DNA of 64,000 nucleotides from Lachnoclostridium sp. Marseille-P6806 (GTDB lineage: Bacteria; Bacillota; Clostridia; Lachnospirales; Lachnospiraceae). The stretch covers positions 107,048 to 171,047 of the forward strand of contig NZ_LR130579.1 of NCBI RefSeq assembly GCF_900625025.1, given 5' to 3'. Shown here piece by piece: positions 34,400 to 43,431 of this stretch (position 1 is its first letter; every line of letters starts with the position of its first letter). The position numbers and the translations under genes were made by a program. Under the pieces are notes generated by a model, which saw only the letters and a program-made list of their open reading frames with translations, was not told the DNA's origin and made no database searches.

Positions 34400-34771
34400 T
34401 CACACCTGCGACAGGTAGCTGTCCGCCTCCGGATCTCCTGTTTCCCGCTCGGCCGCGCCGCGAAGCTCCTCACGGGCGGCGTACTGCTTCTTCCAGCGCT
34501 GCGCGCTGAATTCCACCATTCGGACAATCTCCTCATGCGGGTTCGCGATGACGCCGCAGGCCACCGGTTTTTTGATCGCCCCGGCCTCTGCCGCCGCCAC
34601 CGCCTCCGTACAGGCCGAGACGTCACCCTCGACGATCAGCGTGACCAGCCGTCCGCCGAGGCGTCTCTCCCATGTCGCAAGCGTGACGTCCGCCGCTTTG
34701 CACATGATATCCAGCGCATCGACGGCAGCGACCACCCCCGTTATTTCAATCAATCCGTAGGATCTTCCCAT
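34400..34771 (-). CDS. BMC-H shell protein with charged C-terminal extension
   Basis: A 123-residue shell protein. The BMC domain covers residues 1-90 (SYGLIEITGVVAAVDALDIM, pore segment RRLGGRLVTLIVEGDV). A further ~33 residues, rich in Lys/Arg/Glu (QRWKKQYAAREELRGAAERE), have no counterpart in canonical BMC-H and could bind cargo or the cytosolic face. It lies between two canonical copies. Function as a minor facet component is inferred. Confidence 0.88.
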   Translation of the reverse strand: MGRSYGLIEITGVVAAVDALDIMCKAADVTLATWERRLGGRLVTLIVEGDVSACTEAVAAAEAGAIKKPVACGVIANPHEEIVRMVEFSAQRWKKQYAAREELRGAAERETGDPEADSYLSQV

Positions 34772-34786
34772 TGCTGTCTCCGTGTC

Positions 34787-35065
34787 TTATCCGATGGTCG
34801 GAAGAATCTTCTCCACATCCTGATGCGGTCTCGGAATGACGTGCTGCGCGACCATCTCGCCGAGCGAGGACGCTCTCTGCGCGCCGGCCTCGACGGCAGC
34901 CTTGACCGCGCCGACATCGCCGCGCACCATGACCGTCACCAGTCCGGAGCCGATCTTCTCGGTGCCGATCAGTCTGACCTCGGCCGCCTTGGTCATCGCG
35001 TCCGCCGCCTCGATCGCCGCGGTAAGACCTCTTGTCTCAATCATTCCCAGTGCTTCGTATCCCAT
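34787..35065 (-). CDS. BMC-H hexameric shell protein (PduA/PduJ type), copy 1
   Basis: A 92-residue canonical BMC-H protein ([40 protein letters not shown]). It is a close paralogue of the 34022-34300 copy, differing mainly in helix surface residues. Upstream (35066-35215) is a 150-base gap with a small GC-rich hairpin and no gene. Confidence 0.93.
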   Translation of the reverse strand: MGYEALGMIETRGLTAAIEAADAMTKAAEVRLIGTEKIGSGLVTVMVRGDVGAVKAAVEAGAQRASSLGEMVAQHVIPRPHQDVEKILPTIG

Positions 35066-35215
35066 GTTTCTTTCCTCCTCTTGTGAAAGCCTTATACACC
35101 GTTCGTTTTGTTTTTTATGCTGTCAGCGGATGTCTGCCGCGGAGAGCGGCATGATCCGCAGAACATTTGCTTCTGACGGGCCTTTTCGTCCCGCCGCTTT
35201 TCTAACGCTTACCGC

Positions 35216-35533
35216 CTAGCGCTTGTCAAAGGCGCTGATCCCGAGCATTTTGAGCGTATCATCCGTCGGATTGGGGATGATGTAATGCTGCACGTACCCG
35301 GCCATCTCCTCTGCCTTTGCCATCGCCGCCTCCATGGCCGCCGTCACATCGGCGACCTCTCCGCGGAACTTCACACATACCAGCAGGGGCACCGGCAGCG
35401 AATCGGGATTCTTCGGCTTGTTTTTGTCGAATTTTTCCAGCCAGACATTGCCCGCCTTGACGCCGGCGTCCGCACAGCAGAACGCTGTGACCAGTCCGTA
35501 TACCTCAATGATGCCTACCGCTTCGTTCCCCAT
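35216..35533 (-). CDS. Divergent BMC-H shell protein with pore-side insertion
   Basis: A 105-residue BMC protein starting MGNEAVGIIEVYGLVTAFCC. Compared with canonical BMC-H it carries about 12 extra residues (DKNKPKNPDSLPVP) between strands just before the VCVKFRGEVADV segment, next to the hexamer pore, and two adjacent cysteines in helix A. A comparable member exists in C. phytofermentans-type loci as far as I recall. It probably forms specialised facets or pores. Confidence 0.88.
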   Translation of the reverse strand: MGNEAVGIIEVYGLVTAFCCADAGVKAGNVWLEKFDKNKPKNPDSLPVPLLVCVKFRGEVADVTAAMEAAMAKAEEMAGYVQHYIIPNPTDDTLKMLGISAFDKR

Positions 35534-35569
35534 GCTGTGCCTCCGCGGCGCTGCGCGCCCCTCCTCCGC

Positions 35570-36811
35570 TTACCGGTCGGCAAGCGAGGGGTCGCTCATG
35601 ACCGCAATTTTAAGTCCTTTCTGCGCCAGGTTCGTCTCGAGAGCCTCGTTGATCCGCTCGAGCGGGAACTTGTGCGTGATCAGCTCCGTGACCGGAAGCC
35701 CGATCTTCTTCGCCCTGTCGAGAAAAGCAAAGGTATTGACGTAATCCCGCAGCGTGTACACCCATGATCCCACAATGGTCAGCTCCTTGGAGCAGATATC
35801 GAAATGAGGATTGATCGTGGCGTCGCCTCCGTTGATAAAGAAGCCGAGCTCGCACAGACCGCCGCCGCTGCGGATAAAGTGATAGATGTTGGAATGCGCT
35901 TTCGGATTGCCGGTGCACTGGAAGCCGAAATCGGCGAGCTGTCCGCCGAACGCCGCGCGCACGCCCTCCGTGAGCTGCTCAATGCCATCCGGAAAATCCG
36001 CGAAATTGACCGCCGCATCCGCGCCGAGGCGCTTTGCAAAGTCGAGCCTTACGGGATTTCCGTCGACCGCCACGATCTGGTTGACGCCCATCGTCCGGAG
36101 CACCGCGATGCAGAGCAGCCCTATGGGTCCGCAGCCCTGCACGACCACGCGGCTTGCGAAGCGCAGAATCCCGGTCGATTTTGCCCTCTCCACCGCGTGA
36201 ACAAGAACCGCCGAGGGCTCGATCAGGATGCGCGAATCCAGATCCAGATGGCTGACATTGAAGAACGTCGAGCCGAACGCGCCGCCGCGGATGAAAATAT
36301 AATCCGCGAACCATCCGTTGAGGTGAACGTCGTCGTCCGGAAGCAGTCCGTAAACGTCCGCGCCGCCCACATTCTTCCGATTGAGGTCGTAGGTCGTGAT
36401 TTCCGGATCGTCCTTGAAGATCATGCAGGTCACGATCTTGTCGCCGATTTTGACCTCCTTGCCCGCGCTGTCTTTCCGGACGTTCTTTCCCATCGCCACA
36501 ATCGTGCCGGTGCCCTCATGGCCGAGCGCCACGGGGATGAGCCCGAAAGGATCCCTCTTGAACTCATGGGCGTCCGTGCCGCAGACGCCGGTGCCCTCTA
36601 CCTTTACCAGAATATCATCATCTCCCAGCGGAGGAACAGGGTATTCCTTGATGTCAAAGTGTCCTGTGGACGTCAGCACCGCGACATGCGCCGTCTTCGG
36701 CACCGCCGGCACGCCGCCTGCCGGGGCGGACGCCGCGGACGGGGCATGCACAGGAGCCTGCATGCTCTCCAGAACCGCCCTTACAATTTGTTCTATATTC
36801 TGCTGATCCAT
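35570..36811 (-). CDS. Zinc-type (MDR) alcohol dehydrogenase with N-terminal encapsulation peptide
   Basis: A 413-residue medium-chain dehydrogenase. Catalytic zinc ligands are in GTGVCGTDAHEF and ALGHEGTG; the NAD(P) motif is VVVQGCGPIGLL. The usual four-cysteine structural zinc loop is absent. The first ~17 residues (NIEQIVRAVLESMQ) are a textbook encapsulation helix, joined by an Ala/Pro linker (about residues 18-38). It probably reduces propanal to 1-propanol and recycles NAD+ inside the shell, replacing the iron-type PduQ; a lactaldehyde reductase role is also possible. Confidence 0.9.
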   Translation of the reverse strand: MDQQNIEQIVRAVLESMQAPVHAPSAASAPAGGVPAVPKTAHVAVLTSTGHFDIKEYPVPPLGDDDILVKVEGTGVCGTDAHEFKRDPFGLIPVALGHEGTGTIVAMGKNVRKDSAGKEVKIGDKIVTCMIFKDDPEITTYDLNRKNVGGADVYGLLPDDDVHLNGWFADYIFIRGGAFGSTFFNVSHLDLDSRILIEPSAVLVHAVERAKSTGILRFASRVVVQGCGPIGLLCIAVLRTMGVNQIVAVDGNPVRLDFAKRLGADAAVNFADFPDGIEQLTEGVRAAFGGQLADFGFQCTGNPKAHSNIYHFIRSGGGLCELGFFINGGDATINPHFDICSKELTIVGSWVYTLRDYVNTFAFLDRAKKIGLPVTELITHKFPLERINEALETNLAQKGLKIAVMSDPSLADR

Positions 36812-36845
36812 GGATCTCTCCTTTCTTCTGATCCGGCTGCGCCCC

Positions 36846-38237
36846 TCAGCGGATGCACAGGCTGTCGGACATCACGCAGCGTCTCGCTTTCGTGAACGAT
36901 TTGGCACTCGTCAGTCCCTCGCCGGTGCGGCTCGCAATCGTAAAGGTGCAGATGCTCTCTCCGCCGAAGCCCAGCGCCGAGTAGGAGGGGCCGTTCTTCA
37001 CAAGGATCGCCGTGTCCATTGCCCGCGCATAGCGCGTGATACGGTCCACATTCTTGGAATGGATGTGCGCGGAATGGCGGTTCCCGTGCTCCAGCCAGAC
37101 CGCCGTCTCCAGAGCCTCGTCAAAATCCCTGACCCGGACCATTCCGAGAATCGGCATCATCAGCTCCTCTGTGATCAGGGGATGCTCTTTCGGGCCCTCA
37201 AACACGATGCAGCGGATGTTGTCCGGAACCTCGACACCGACCATGGCGAGGAGCTTTTTTGCGCTGCGCCCGACGCACCTACGGTTGAGACGGCCTTTCT
37301 CATCCATGACCGTGTGCACGAGCTTCTCCTGAATCTCCTTTGACGCCAGATAGCAGCCCTGCTCGCTGATCATGCAGTTCATCAGCTCATCCGCAATGGA
37401 ATCCACCGCGACGATCTCCTTTTCCGCGATGCATGGGAGATTGTTGTCAAAGGTGCAGCCGTTGACGATGTCCTGCGCCGCCTTGCGGATATCCGCCGTC
37501 TCGTCGACAAGCGCCGGCGGATTGCCGGCTCCGGCTCCGATCCCTTTCTTGCCGCTTGAGAGCACCGCCGTGACGACCCCGGGGCCGCCCGTTGCCACAA
37601 GGAGCGGTATCTTGGGCGACTTCATCATGATGCCGCTCGTCTCCAGCGTGGGCTTCTCGACCGTGCAGGCGATGTTGTCCGGCCCGCCGGCCTCGAGAGA
37701 GGCCTCGTTCACCATGTTCACCGTAAAGATAGATGTCTTGATCGCCTGCGGATGGGGATTGAACACGACGGTATTGCCGCCGGCCACCATGCCTATCGTA
37801 TTGCACAGCACCGTCTCCGATGGATTCGTGCAGGGGGTGATCGCTCCGATCACACCGAACGGCCCCATTTCCACCAGTGTAAGCCCCCGGTCGCCCGAGT
37901 AGGCCTCCGTCCTGATATCCTCCGTTCCCGGCACCTTATCGGCGACCAGATGATGCTTGAGGATCTTGTCGCCGACATTTCCCATGCCGGTTTCATCCAC
38001 GCCCATTCTCGCGATGATCTCCGCGTTCTCGCGTATTTTTCTGCGAATGACGGAAATGATCTTCTCCCTCTGATCCATGGACAGGCCGCGGACGATCCGC
38101 TGCGACGCCTCAGCCGCGTCGATTGCCTCCTCCATGGTCCGGAAGACGCCGTGCATCCCGGCGGAGGGGCTGGAAATATTCATTTTGGCCAGAACCTCTC
38201 TTACGATGTCCTGCACCATGCTTTCATTGATTTCCAT
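36846..38237 (-). CDS. pduP: CoA-acylating propionaldehyde dehydrogenase (PduP-like)
   Basis: A 463-residue aldehyde dehydrogenase making propionyl-CoA from propanal. The nucleophilic cysteine is in FDNNLPCIAEKE and the cofactor region includes ITPCTNPSET and VATGGPGVVTAV. The N-terminal NESMVQDIVREVLAKMN is an encapsulation peptide followed by a short Ser/Pro linker. It sits between the aldolase and alcohol dehydrogenase genes. Lactaldehyde could also be a substrate. Confidence 0.93.
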   Translation of the reverse strand: MEINESMVQDIVREVLAKMNISSPSAGMHGVFRTMEEAIDAAEASQRIVRGLSMDQREKIISVIRRKIRENAEIIARMGVDETGMGNVGDKILKHHLVADKVPGTEDIRTEAYSGDRGLTLVEMGPFGVIGAITPCTNPSETVLCNTIGMVAGGNTVVFNPHPQAIKTSIFTVNMVNEASLEAGGPDNIACTVEKPTLETSGIMMKSPKIPLLVATGGPGVVTAVLSSGKKGIGAGAGNPPALVDETADIRKAAQDIVNGCTFDNNLPCIAEKEIVAVDSIADELMNCMISEQGCYLASKEIQEKLVHTVMDEKGRLNRRCVGRSAKKLLAMVGVEVPDNIRCIVFEGPKEHPLITEELMMPILGMVRVRDFDEALETAVWLEHGNRHSAHIHSKNVDRITRYARAMDTAILVKNGPSYSALGFGGESICTFTIASRTGEGLTSAKSFTKARRCVMSDSLCIR

Positions 38238-38258
38238 GCTGCACTCCTCTGTCCGTAA

Positions 38259-39116
38259 TTACTTTCCAAGCTGCTCCAGAACGCGGCGCGTGATCTCCGC
38301 GATCACCTCCGGGCTCTGCGCTCTGTTGTCCACATGCATATCTGTCGTGCCGTGTACAGAAGATGTGCCCGCAGGCATGCCCGGCGCCTTTTCCGCGCTG
38401 CACCCTCCGCTGCAGTTGTGGCAGTTCATGCGGTCCTTGTTGAGGCACAGATTGGCCGGGTGCTTGCCGGGAAGTCCCATCTGGCGGCGGATCTCATAGA
38501 GCTTCTGCACCGTGGCCTGGTCAAACTCCTTAGGGCCGCCGAGCATCTTCGACTGATAGAGGAGCTGTGCGTAGAACTCGACTGACTCCATCTTGAGATA
38601 CGCCGCCAGCAGATCCGTGGACCAGGTCAGCGCGCCGTGGCTCTCAAGGAGAACCGCATCATAGTAGGGAAGATACTTTTCCAGTCTGTCCGGAATTTCG
38701 TTCGTGGAGGGCGTACCGTACTCGGCGATCGGAACGCAGCCGAGGGCGATGACCGCTTCCGGCATGATCGGCTGGGTCAGCGGAATGCCCGCGATGGCAA
38801 AGCTGGTCGCATAGACGGGATGCGCGTGCACAACGCTCCCGACATCGGGACGGAGCTTGTATACACGCATGTGCATCTTGATCTCCGATGAGGGACGGAA
38901 GCCCTTGTTCGCCTGAATGACATTTCCGTTCTCGTCGACCTTACAGATGTAGTCGGGCGTCATGAAGCCCTTGGAAACACCGGTCGGCGTGCAGAGAAAC
39001 TCATGATCATTCAGCTTGACGGAGATATTTCCGTCATTCGCCGCGACCATGTTCCGGTTGTAGATTCTCTTGCCGATGTCACAGATCTGTTTTTTGATCT
39101 CATACTCGTTGACCAT
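38259..39116 (-). CDS. fucA: BMC-targeted class II aldolase (L-fuculose/rhamnulose-1-phosphate aldolase type)
   Basis: A 285-residue protein. The aldolase domain (about residues 1-210) has AANDGNISVKL, the zinc-binding HAHPVYATSF and SHGALTWSTDL. A Cys-rich linker (LCLKDR-like segment with CHNCSGGC) leads to a C-terminal encapsulation helix SPEVIAEITRRVLEQLGK. It cleaves deoxyhexulose-1-phosphate to lactaldehyde and DHAP at or in the BMC. Such aldolases serve both fucose and rhamnose in related loci. The cysteine-rich linker is unusual and might bind metal. Confidence 0.9.
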   Translation of the reverse strand: MVNEYEIKKQICDIGKRIYNRNMVAANDGNISVKLNDHEFLCTPTGVSKGFMTPDYICKVDENGNVIQANKGFRPSSEIKMHMRVYKLRPDVGSVVHAHPVYATSFAIAGIPLTQPIMPEAVIALGCVPIAEYGTPSTNEIPDRLEKYLPYYDAVLLESHGALTWSTDLLAAYLKMESVEFYAQLLYQSKMLGGPKEFDQATVQKLYEIRRQMGLPGKHPANLCLNKDRMNCHNCSGGCSAEKAPGMPAGTSSVHGTTDMHVDNRAQSPEVIAEITRRVLEQLGK

Positions 39117-39208
39117 TTCCTGTTGCCCTCCTTACGGCTGCCAATATGTTTTGCACTGATATTCAGGGACGGCGCGCCGTGTGCCGCTGTGCCGTCCGGA
39201 TAACCGGA

Positions 39209-39655
39209 TCATCGCGCCCGCCGTTCTCCGGGTTCCTGCAGATAATCCAGAATATCGCCGATTCCCTCCCCGCTCACGGAGTCGACCCGGAAAATTCTCC
39301 GGCATCCCGCAAGGCGGAGCCAGCGCTCGGCCCTGTCGGGCCTTGCGTTTCTGTCATGGATCTGTGTGACAATCCCGATACATTCCCGGTTCGCCGTGCT
39401 GGTGCACAGCGGCGGGAAGAGGCAGTAGGGTTCTTTTGCGGAGCACAGGAGCCCCACAACGTCCGCCTCATAGGTATAGACCGCGAGCGCATGCCCCAGC
39501 CGCGCGGTCTGCGCGTACTCGCCCGGCGTGTCGATCACAGCGCCGTGCAGCTGTACATACTGCGTTTTCTGATATTCCGTTTTCCGGCCGGTCAGCGCCT
39601 GCATCAGCGTGGTCTTGCCCGCTTCGCTCCGACCGATCAGGATCAGCTTCCTCAA
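39209..39655 (-). CDS. EutP/PduV-like small GTPase
   Basis: A 148-residue P-loop protein: G1 GRSEAGKTTLMQ, G3 DTPGEYAQ, and IGIVTQIHD in place of the G4 motif. EutP/PduV proteins accompany many BMC loci; roles in shell positioning or acetate-kinase-like activity have been proposed. The start is a TTG with GGAG six bases upstream. It lies between the PduU-like shell gene and the aldolase. The divergent G4 leaves GTP specificity uncertain. Confidence 0.87.
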   Translation of the reverse strand: MRKLILIGRSEAGKTTLMQALTGRKTEYQKTQYVQLHGAVIDTPGEYAQTARLGHALAVYTYEADVVGLLCSAKEPYCLFPPLCTSTANRECIGIVTQIHDRNARPDRAERWLRLAGCRRIFRVDSVSGEGIGDILDYLQEPGERRAR

Positions 39656-39666
39656 GCAGCGCTCCT

Positions 39667-40038
39667 CTAGGTTTTCGTGACCGGACAGACCGCAAAGCCC
39701 AGCCGTTCCCTGCAGTAATCCAGCACCGCGTTTGTCGAGGCCTCCACCTCGGAAACTGTCCCGGTGATGATGAGCGAACCGCTGAAGCGGTCGACGAAGC
39801 CAAGCGACGCGCCCGAGGCCTTGGTCGCAACATCCGCGATCACAATAGCCGTCTCGGCCGGTGAAATCGTCATGACGCCGATCGCCGACCGGGAGTGATC
39901 CTCCGCGGGGTCGAGCCCCAGCTTGATATAGAGCGTTTCATCCGGACTCGCAATGATGTGGGCCAGCGTAATCTGCTTTCCCGGCACCAGCTCCTGTATG
40001 ATCCGCTGCTTGCGGTCTTCTACGTCAAATGCCGCCAT
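39667..40038 (-). CDS. Circularly permuted BMC-H shell protein (PduU/EutS-like)
   Basis: A 123-residue shell protein with the permuted order of PduU/EutS: an N-terminal beta-barrel segment (KQRIIQELVPGKQITLAHII) precedes the BMC core (SAIGVMTISPAETAIVIADVA, GSLIITGTVSEVEAS). It probably forms plugged hexamers on the facets. It starts after GGAGGG and lies between the activase and EutP-like genes. Confidence 0.9.
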   Translation of the reverse strand: MAAFDVEDRKQRIIQELVPGKQITLAHIIASPDETLYIKLGLDPAEDHSRSAIGVMTISPAETAIVIADVATKASGASLGFVDRFSGSLIITGTVSEVEASTNAVLDYCRERLGFAVCPVTKT

Positions 40039-40042
40039 AGCG

Positions 40043-40840
40043 TTACCCTCCGATCCGGCATTCCAGTCCCGAGCCGGCCTCCGCGATCTTTTTCAGCATC
40101 AGCATGTGCTCCCTGTCCGGCGGGGAAATATCCGGAAGTCCGTACTCTCTCCCCAGCCCCGCGTATTTATCGAGGCCCAGCCGGTGATACGGCAGAAGAT
40201 GGAGCCTCGCCACATTCGGGAGACTCCCCGCAAATTCCGCGATCGCCCGGATCTCCTCCGGGCTGTCGTTGAATGTCGGGATTGTCGGCACCCGGATCGA
40301 GAGCTCCGTCATCCCGGACTTTGCGATCCGTCTCGCGTTTTCAAGGATCCGCTCGTTCGGAACACCCGTAAAGCGCTTATGCTTTGCCGAATCCATGTGC
40401 TTGATATCCAGAAGATACTGATCGAGATACGGCAGAAGCTCCTCAATCGCCCGGTACTCCGAAAAGGCCGTGCTCTCCGCCGCCGTGCTGATTCCCGCGG
40501 ACTTGGACGCCCGGAGCAGATCCCTTGCAAATTCCTGCTGAAACAGCATCTCCCCGCCCGACAGCGTGAGTCCGCCGCCGGTTCTCCGGTAATAGGGGCG
40601 GTCCTTCTGCACCGTCTCCATCACCTCTTCGACGGTGACGTCCCGGCCGATGGTCTTCGGCTTTCCCTGCACCGTCATCGTCTCGACATCGTAGTGCTGC
40701 GACTCGGGATTGCAGCACCAGCGGCAGCGGAGAAAGCAGCCTTTCAGGAACACAATCGTCCGGATTCCGTACCCGTCATGGATCGAATACCGCTGTATGT
40801 CGAAGATCCGGCCCTTTGTCTGTAAGTAATCCTCGGCCAT
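40043..40840 (-). CDS. Glycyl-radical enzyme activating enzyme (radical SAM)
   Basis: A 265-residue radical SAM protein. The cluster motif is GCFLRCRWCCNPE, followed by the SAM-binding LSGGEMLFQQ. It lacks the extra ferredoxin-type clusters found in many activases of glycerol/choline type, so it is a short form. It installs the glycyl radical on the dehydratase encoded 18 bases upstream. Confidence 0.93.
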   Translation of the reverse strand: MAEDYLQTKGRIFDIQRYSIHDGYGIRTIVFLKGCFLRCRWCCNPESQHYDVETMTVQGKPKTIGRDVTVEEVMETVQKDRPYYRRTGGGLTLSGGEMLFQQEFARDLLRASKSAGISTAAESTAFSEYRAIEELLPYLDQYLLDIKHMDSAKHKRFTGVPNERILENARRIAKSGMTELSIRVPTIPTFNDSPEEIRAIAEFAGSLPNVARLHLLPYHRLGLDKYAGLGREYGLPDISPPDREHMLMLKKIAEAGSGLECRIGG

Positions 40841-40858
40841 GTTCGCCCTTTCGCTTCT

Positions 40859-43390
40859 CTATTCCGTCGACGCCTGCTCCGTCCGGGAAATGATATCGTC
40901 CTGGAGCGAGCGCGAGAGTGTGGTGAACAGCGCGCTGTACCCCGCGACACGAACCACCAGATGCTGATAATTCTCCGGGTGCTTCTGGGCGTCCAGCAGC
41001 GTGTCCCGGTCTACGACATTGAACTGCATATGGAAACCCTTTTGGTCAAAAAAGCCGCGGATCATATTGATGAAATTATCCAGCCCGCTTTCTCCGGACA
41101 GCGCCGACGGGTGAAATTTCATATTGAACAGCGTGCCGTTCGAGGCGATCATGTGATCGAGCTTCGCCACCGAATTGCAGGCCGCCGTCGGGCCGTTCAC
41201 GTCCGTTCCCACATAGGGCGAAACGCCGTCCGCCACCGGCGTGTGCGCGAGGCGCCCGTCCGGCGTCGCTCCGGTCTGCGCCCCCAGCGGAACGTTGGCC
41301 GAGACCGGGTACATCCCCGCCTGATACTGACCGCCCCGGGGGTTCCGGAACGTTTCGATCGGCTTCGAGTAACAGTACGCCGCCTCCCGCGCGAACGCAT
41401 CCACCTCCGGGTCGTCGTTGCCGAATTTTGGCAGCGCCTTGATCATCTCCCAGATCTCCGTGAATCGCGCTTTTTCCTCCTCGGAAATACCCTCCCGCAG
41501 GATCGCGGCCGCGACCGCCGGGATACTCTCCTCGGAAACATTCTGCCCCTGCGCCCGCATATCGCGGATCGCCTCGGTCGCAAGTGCCGCCGCGCCGTCG
41601 GCGTCAAGCCCCTGCCCGAAATTGAATTTCAGAGCCTTTTTCAGCTCTTTCATCGTCACCGTCTTCTCATCGAAGACGAGCTTTTTCACCGCGTAGAGCG
41701 CGTTCCCCACGTTGGCGATGCCAAAGCCCTGCGGCCCTGTGAAATTGAAGTGCGCGCCACCCTCCTCGAGGCAGAGCCCCTTGTCCATGCAGTCGTCGAT
41801 CAGGCAGGATTCAAACGGGTTCGGCGTCAGCGTCGCATGCGCGACGTCGATGGCGTTGTCGGAATTGACGAGGAGGCTGATCAGATATTTCATCTGCTCC
41901 TGATATGCCCGGAAAAACTCGTCATACGACTGCATCTCCTCGACCTCTCCGGTCCGGATCGAAATCTGCTCTCCCAGATCGCGGCCGTTCGAGAACACCA
42001 GCTCCAGCGGTCTGCACATATTGAAGAACGCCGCGTCGTGCCAGCCGTCCGTCTTGCCCGGAACCTGCGGCTCCACGCAGCCGATGATCGAATAATTCCG
42101 CGCCTCGCGGAGAGAAATGCCGCGGTCCATCATCGCCGGAATGATCGCCTCGTCGTTATAGTAGGCCGGCAGTCCGATGCCCGTCCGCGTGAGCGACGCC
42201 GCGTGCATCAGCAGGTCGTGCGGAGAGCCGTTCCAGACGCGGATCGACAGCGACGGCATCGGGAGGAACACATGCTTCGACGCGGTGATGCACATGAACG
42301 AAACGTCGTTCGTCGCATCCTCCCCCTCTCCGGTCTGCCCGCCGACAATGAGATTCTGGAACAGGGAATATCCGGCAAAGCCCTTGGCGCTCGCGGCATC
42401 CCGGCACTTGTTGAGATCGTTCAGCTTGACCCAGATGCAGTCGATCAGCTCCTGCGCCGCCCCTCTGGTGATCCGCCCCGCCTCGAGGTCACGCTGCAGG
42501 AACGGATTCATATACTGGTCAAAACGCCCCGGCGAAATGGAATGTCCCGAGGACTCGATCTGAAGCACCTGCTGAATGAACCAGAAGCTCTGACAGGCCT
42601 CCCCGAAGCTCTGCGCCGGGTATTCCGGAACGCGCCGGCAGTTCTCCGCAATCGTCATGAGCTCCGTCCGGCGCGCCGCATCCGCGGTCTTTTCCGCCAG
42701 CTCAGAAGCCAGCGCCGCATAGCGCCGCGCATACTCGATCACCGCCTGACAGGAAATGATGACCGCCTGCAGCATAGTAGACTTGCGGACATAGTCCTGA
42801 TCGCCCGGCTGCATGGCCGCGAGCTTCCCCGCCGCCTCGTCGCTGATCCCGCGCAGGCCCGCGTTCAGTACCTTTTCATACTGGCAGGTATAATGTCCGA
42901 TGCCGTTGTAATAATAATTTCCCGTTGTGAAAATATTGTGCTCGATCGCCTTGTGCGTCTCCGGCGTCATGTAGGCGTCCGCCAGCTCGCTGGAGGTCTT
43001 TCCTTTCCAGTAGGCGTTCGCCTCATGGAGTTCCCGCTTCGTCTGCTCCGAAATGCGGAAGCGGTCGGCCTCGCGCGTCTCGACCGTATCAAACTCCGCC
43101 TCCAGCCACTCCCACGAAAATTCGGGATAGGTCTGGCAGCCGCGGGGTGCCAGCGTTGTGGAGCCGACCACCATCTCCCTGTCACGAATGACAATCGGAA
43201 GATGCTTCAGAATATGGTGCAGCGCCATGGCGCGGCGGAGGACAATCGGTTTCCCCTCTGTCGCACGATAGGACTCTGTAAGAAGGACCGCTCTCGCGGA
43301 CTCGATCTCCGGCATCTTCGCAAACAGATCGGAAACCAGCTCCGCAATGCGTCCGGATTTCGGCAGCTCTGTCGAATAATACCTGTTCAT
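40859..43390 (-). CDS. B12-independent 1,2-propanediol dehydratase (glycyl-radical enzyme)
   Basis: An 843-residue glycyl-radical enzyme, the first gene of the BMC operon. The active-site loop SIIGCVEPQVPGK holds the thiyl cysteine and base (C438, E440), and the radical loop VVRVAGYSALF holds G817. The GCVEP form with HDAAFFN is typical of glycerol/propanediol dehydratases rather than choline lyase. It dehydrates 1,2-propanediol to propanal. The start is the ATG seven bases behind AAAGGGG; another ATG two codons earlier is too close. No encapsulation peptide is evident at either end. Confidence 0.93.
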   Translation of the reverse strand: MNRYYSTELPKSGRIAELVSDLFAKMPEIESARAVLLTESYRATEGKPIVLRRAMALHHILKHLPIVIRDREMVVGSTTLAPRGCQTYPEFSWEWLEAEFDTVETREADRFRISEQTKRELHEANAYWKGKTSSELADAYMTPETHKAIEHNIFTTGNYYYNGIGHYTCQYEKVLNAGLRGISDEAAGKLAAMQPGDQDYVRKSTMLQAVIISCQAVIEYARRYAALASELAEKTADAARRTELMTIAENCRRVPEYPAQSFGEACQSFWFIQQVLQIESSGHSISPGRFDQYMNPFLQRDLEAGRITRGAAQELIDCIWVKLNDLNKCRDAASAKGFAGYSLFQNLIVGGQTGEGEDATNDVSFMCITASKHVFLPMPSLSIRVWNGSPHDLLMHAASLTRTGIGLPAYYNDEAIIPAMMDRGISLREARNYSIIGCVEPQVPGKTDGWHDAAFFNMCRPLELVFSNGRDLGEQISIRTGEVEEMQSYDEFFRAYQEQMKYLISLLVNSDNAIDVAHATLTPNPFESCLIDDCMDKGLCLEEGGAHFNFTGPQGFGIANVGNALYAVKKLVFDEKTVTMKELKKALKFNFGQGLDADGAAALATEAIRDMRAQGQNVSEESIPAVAAAILREGISEEEKARFTEIWEMIKALPKFGNDDPEVDAFAREAAYCYSKPIETFRNPRGGQYQAGMYPVSANVPLGAQTGATPDGRLAHTPVADGVSPYVGTDVNGPTAACNSVAKLDHMIASNGTLFNMKFHPSALSGESGLDNFINMIRGFFDQKGFHMQFNVVDRDTLLDAQKHPENYQHLVVRVAGYSALFTTLSRSLQDDIISRTEQASTE

Positions 43391-43431
43391 TCGCATACCC
43401 CTTTGCCGCGTCCTTTGCGGCACTCGCGAGG

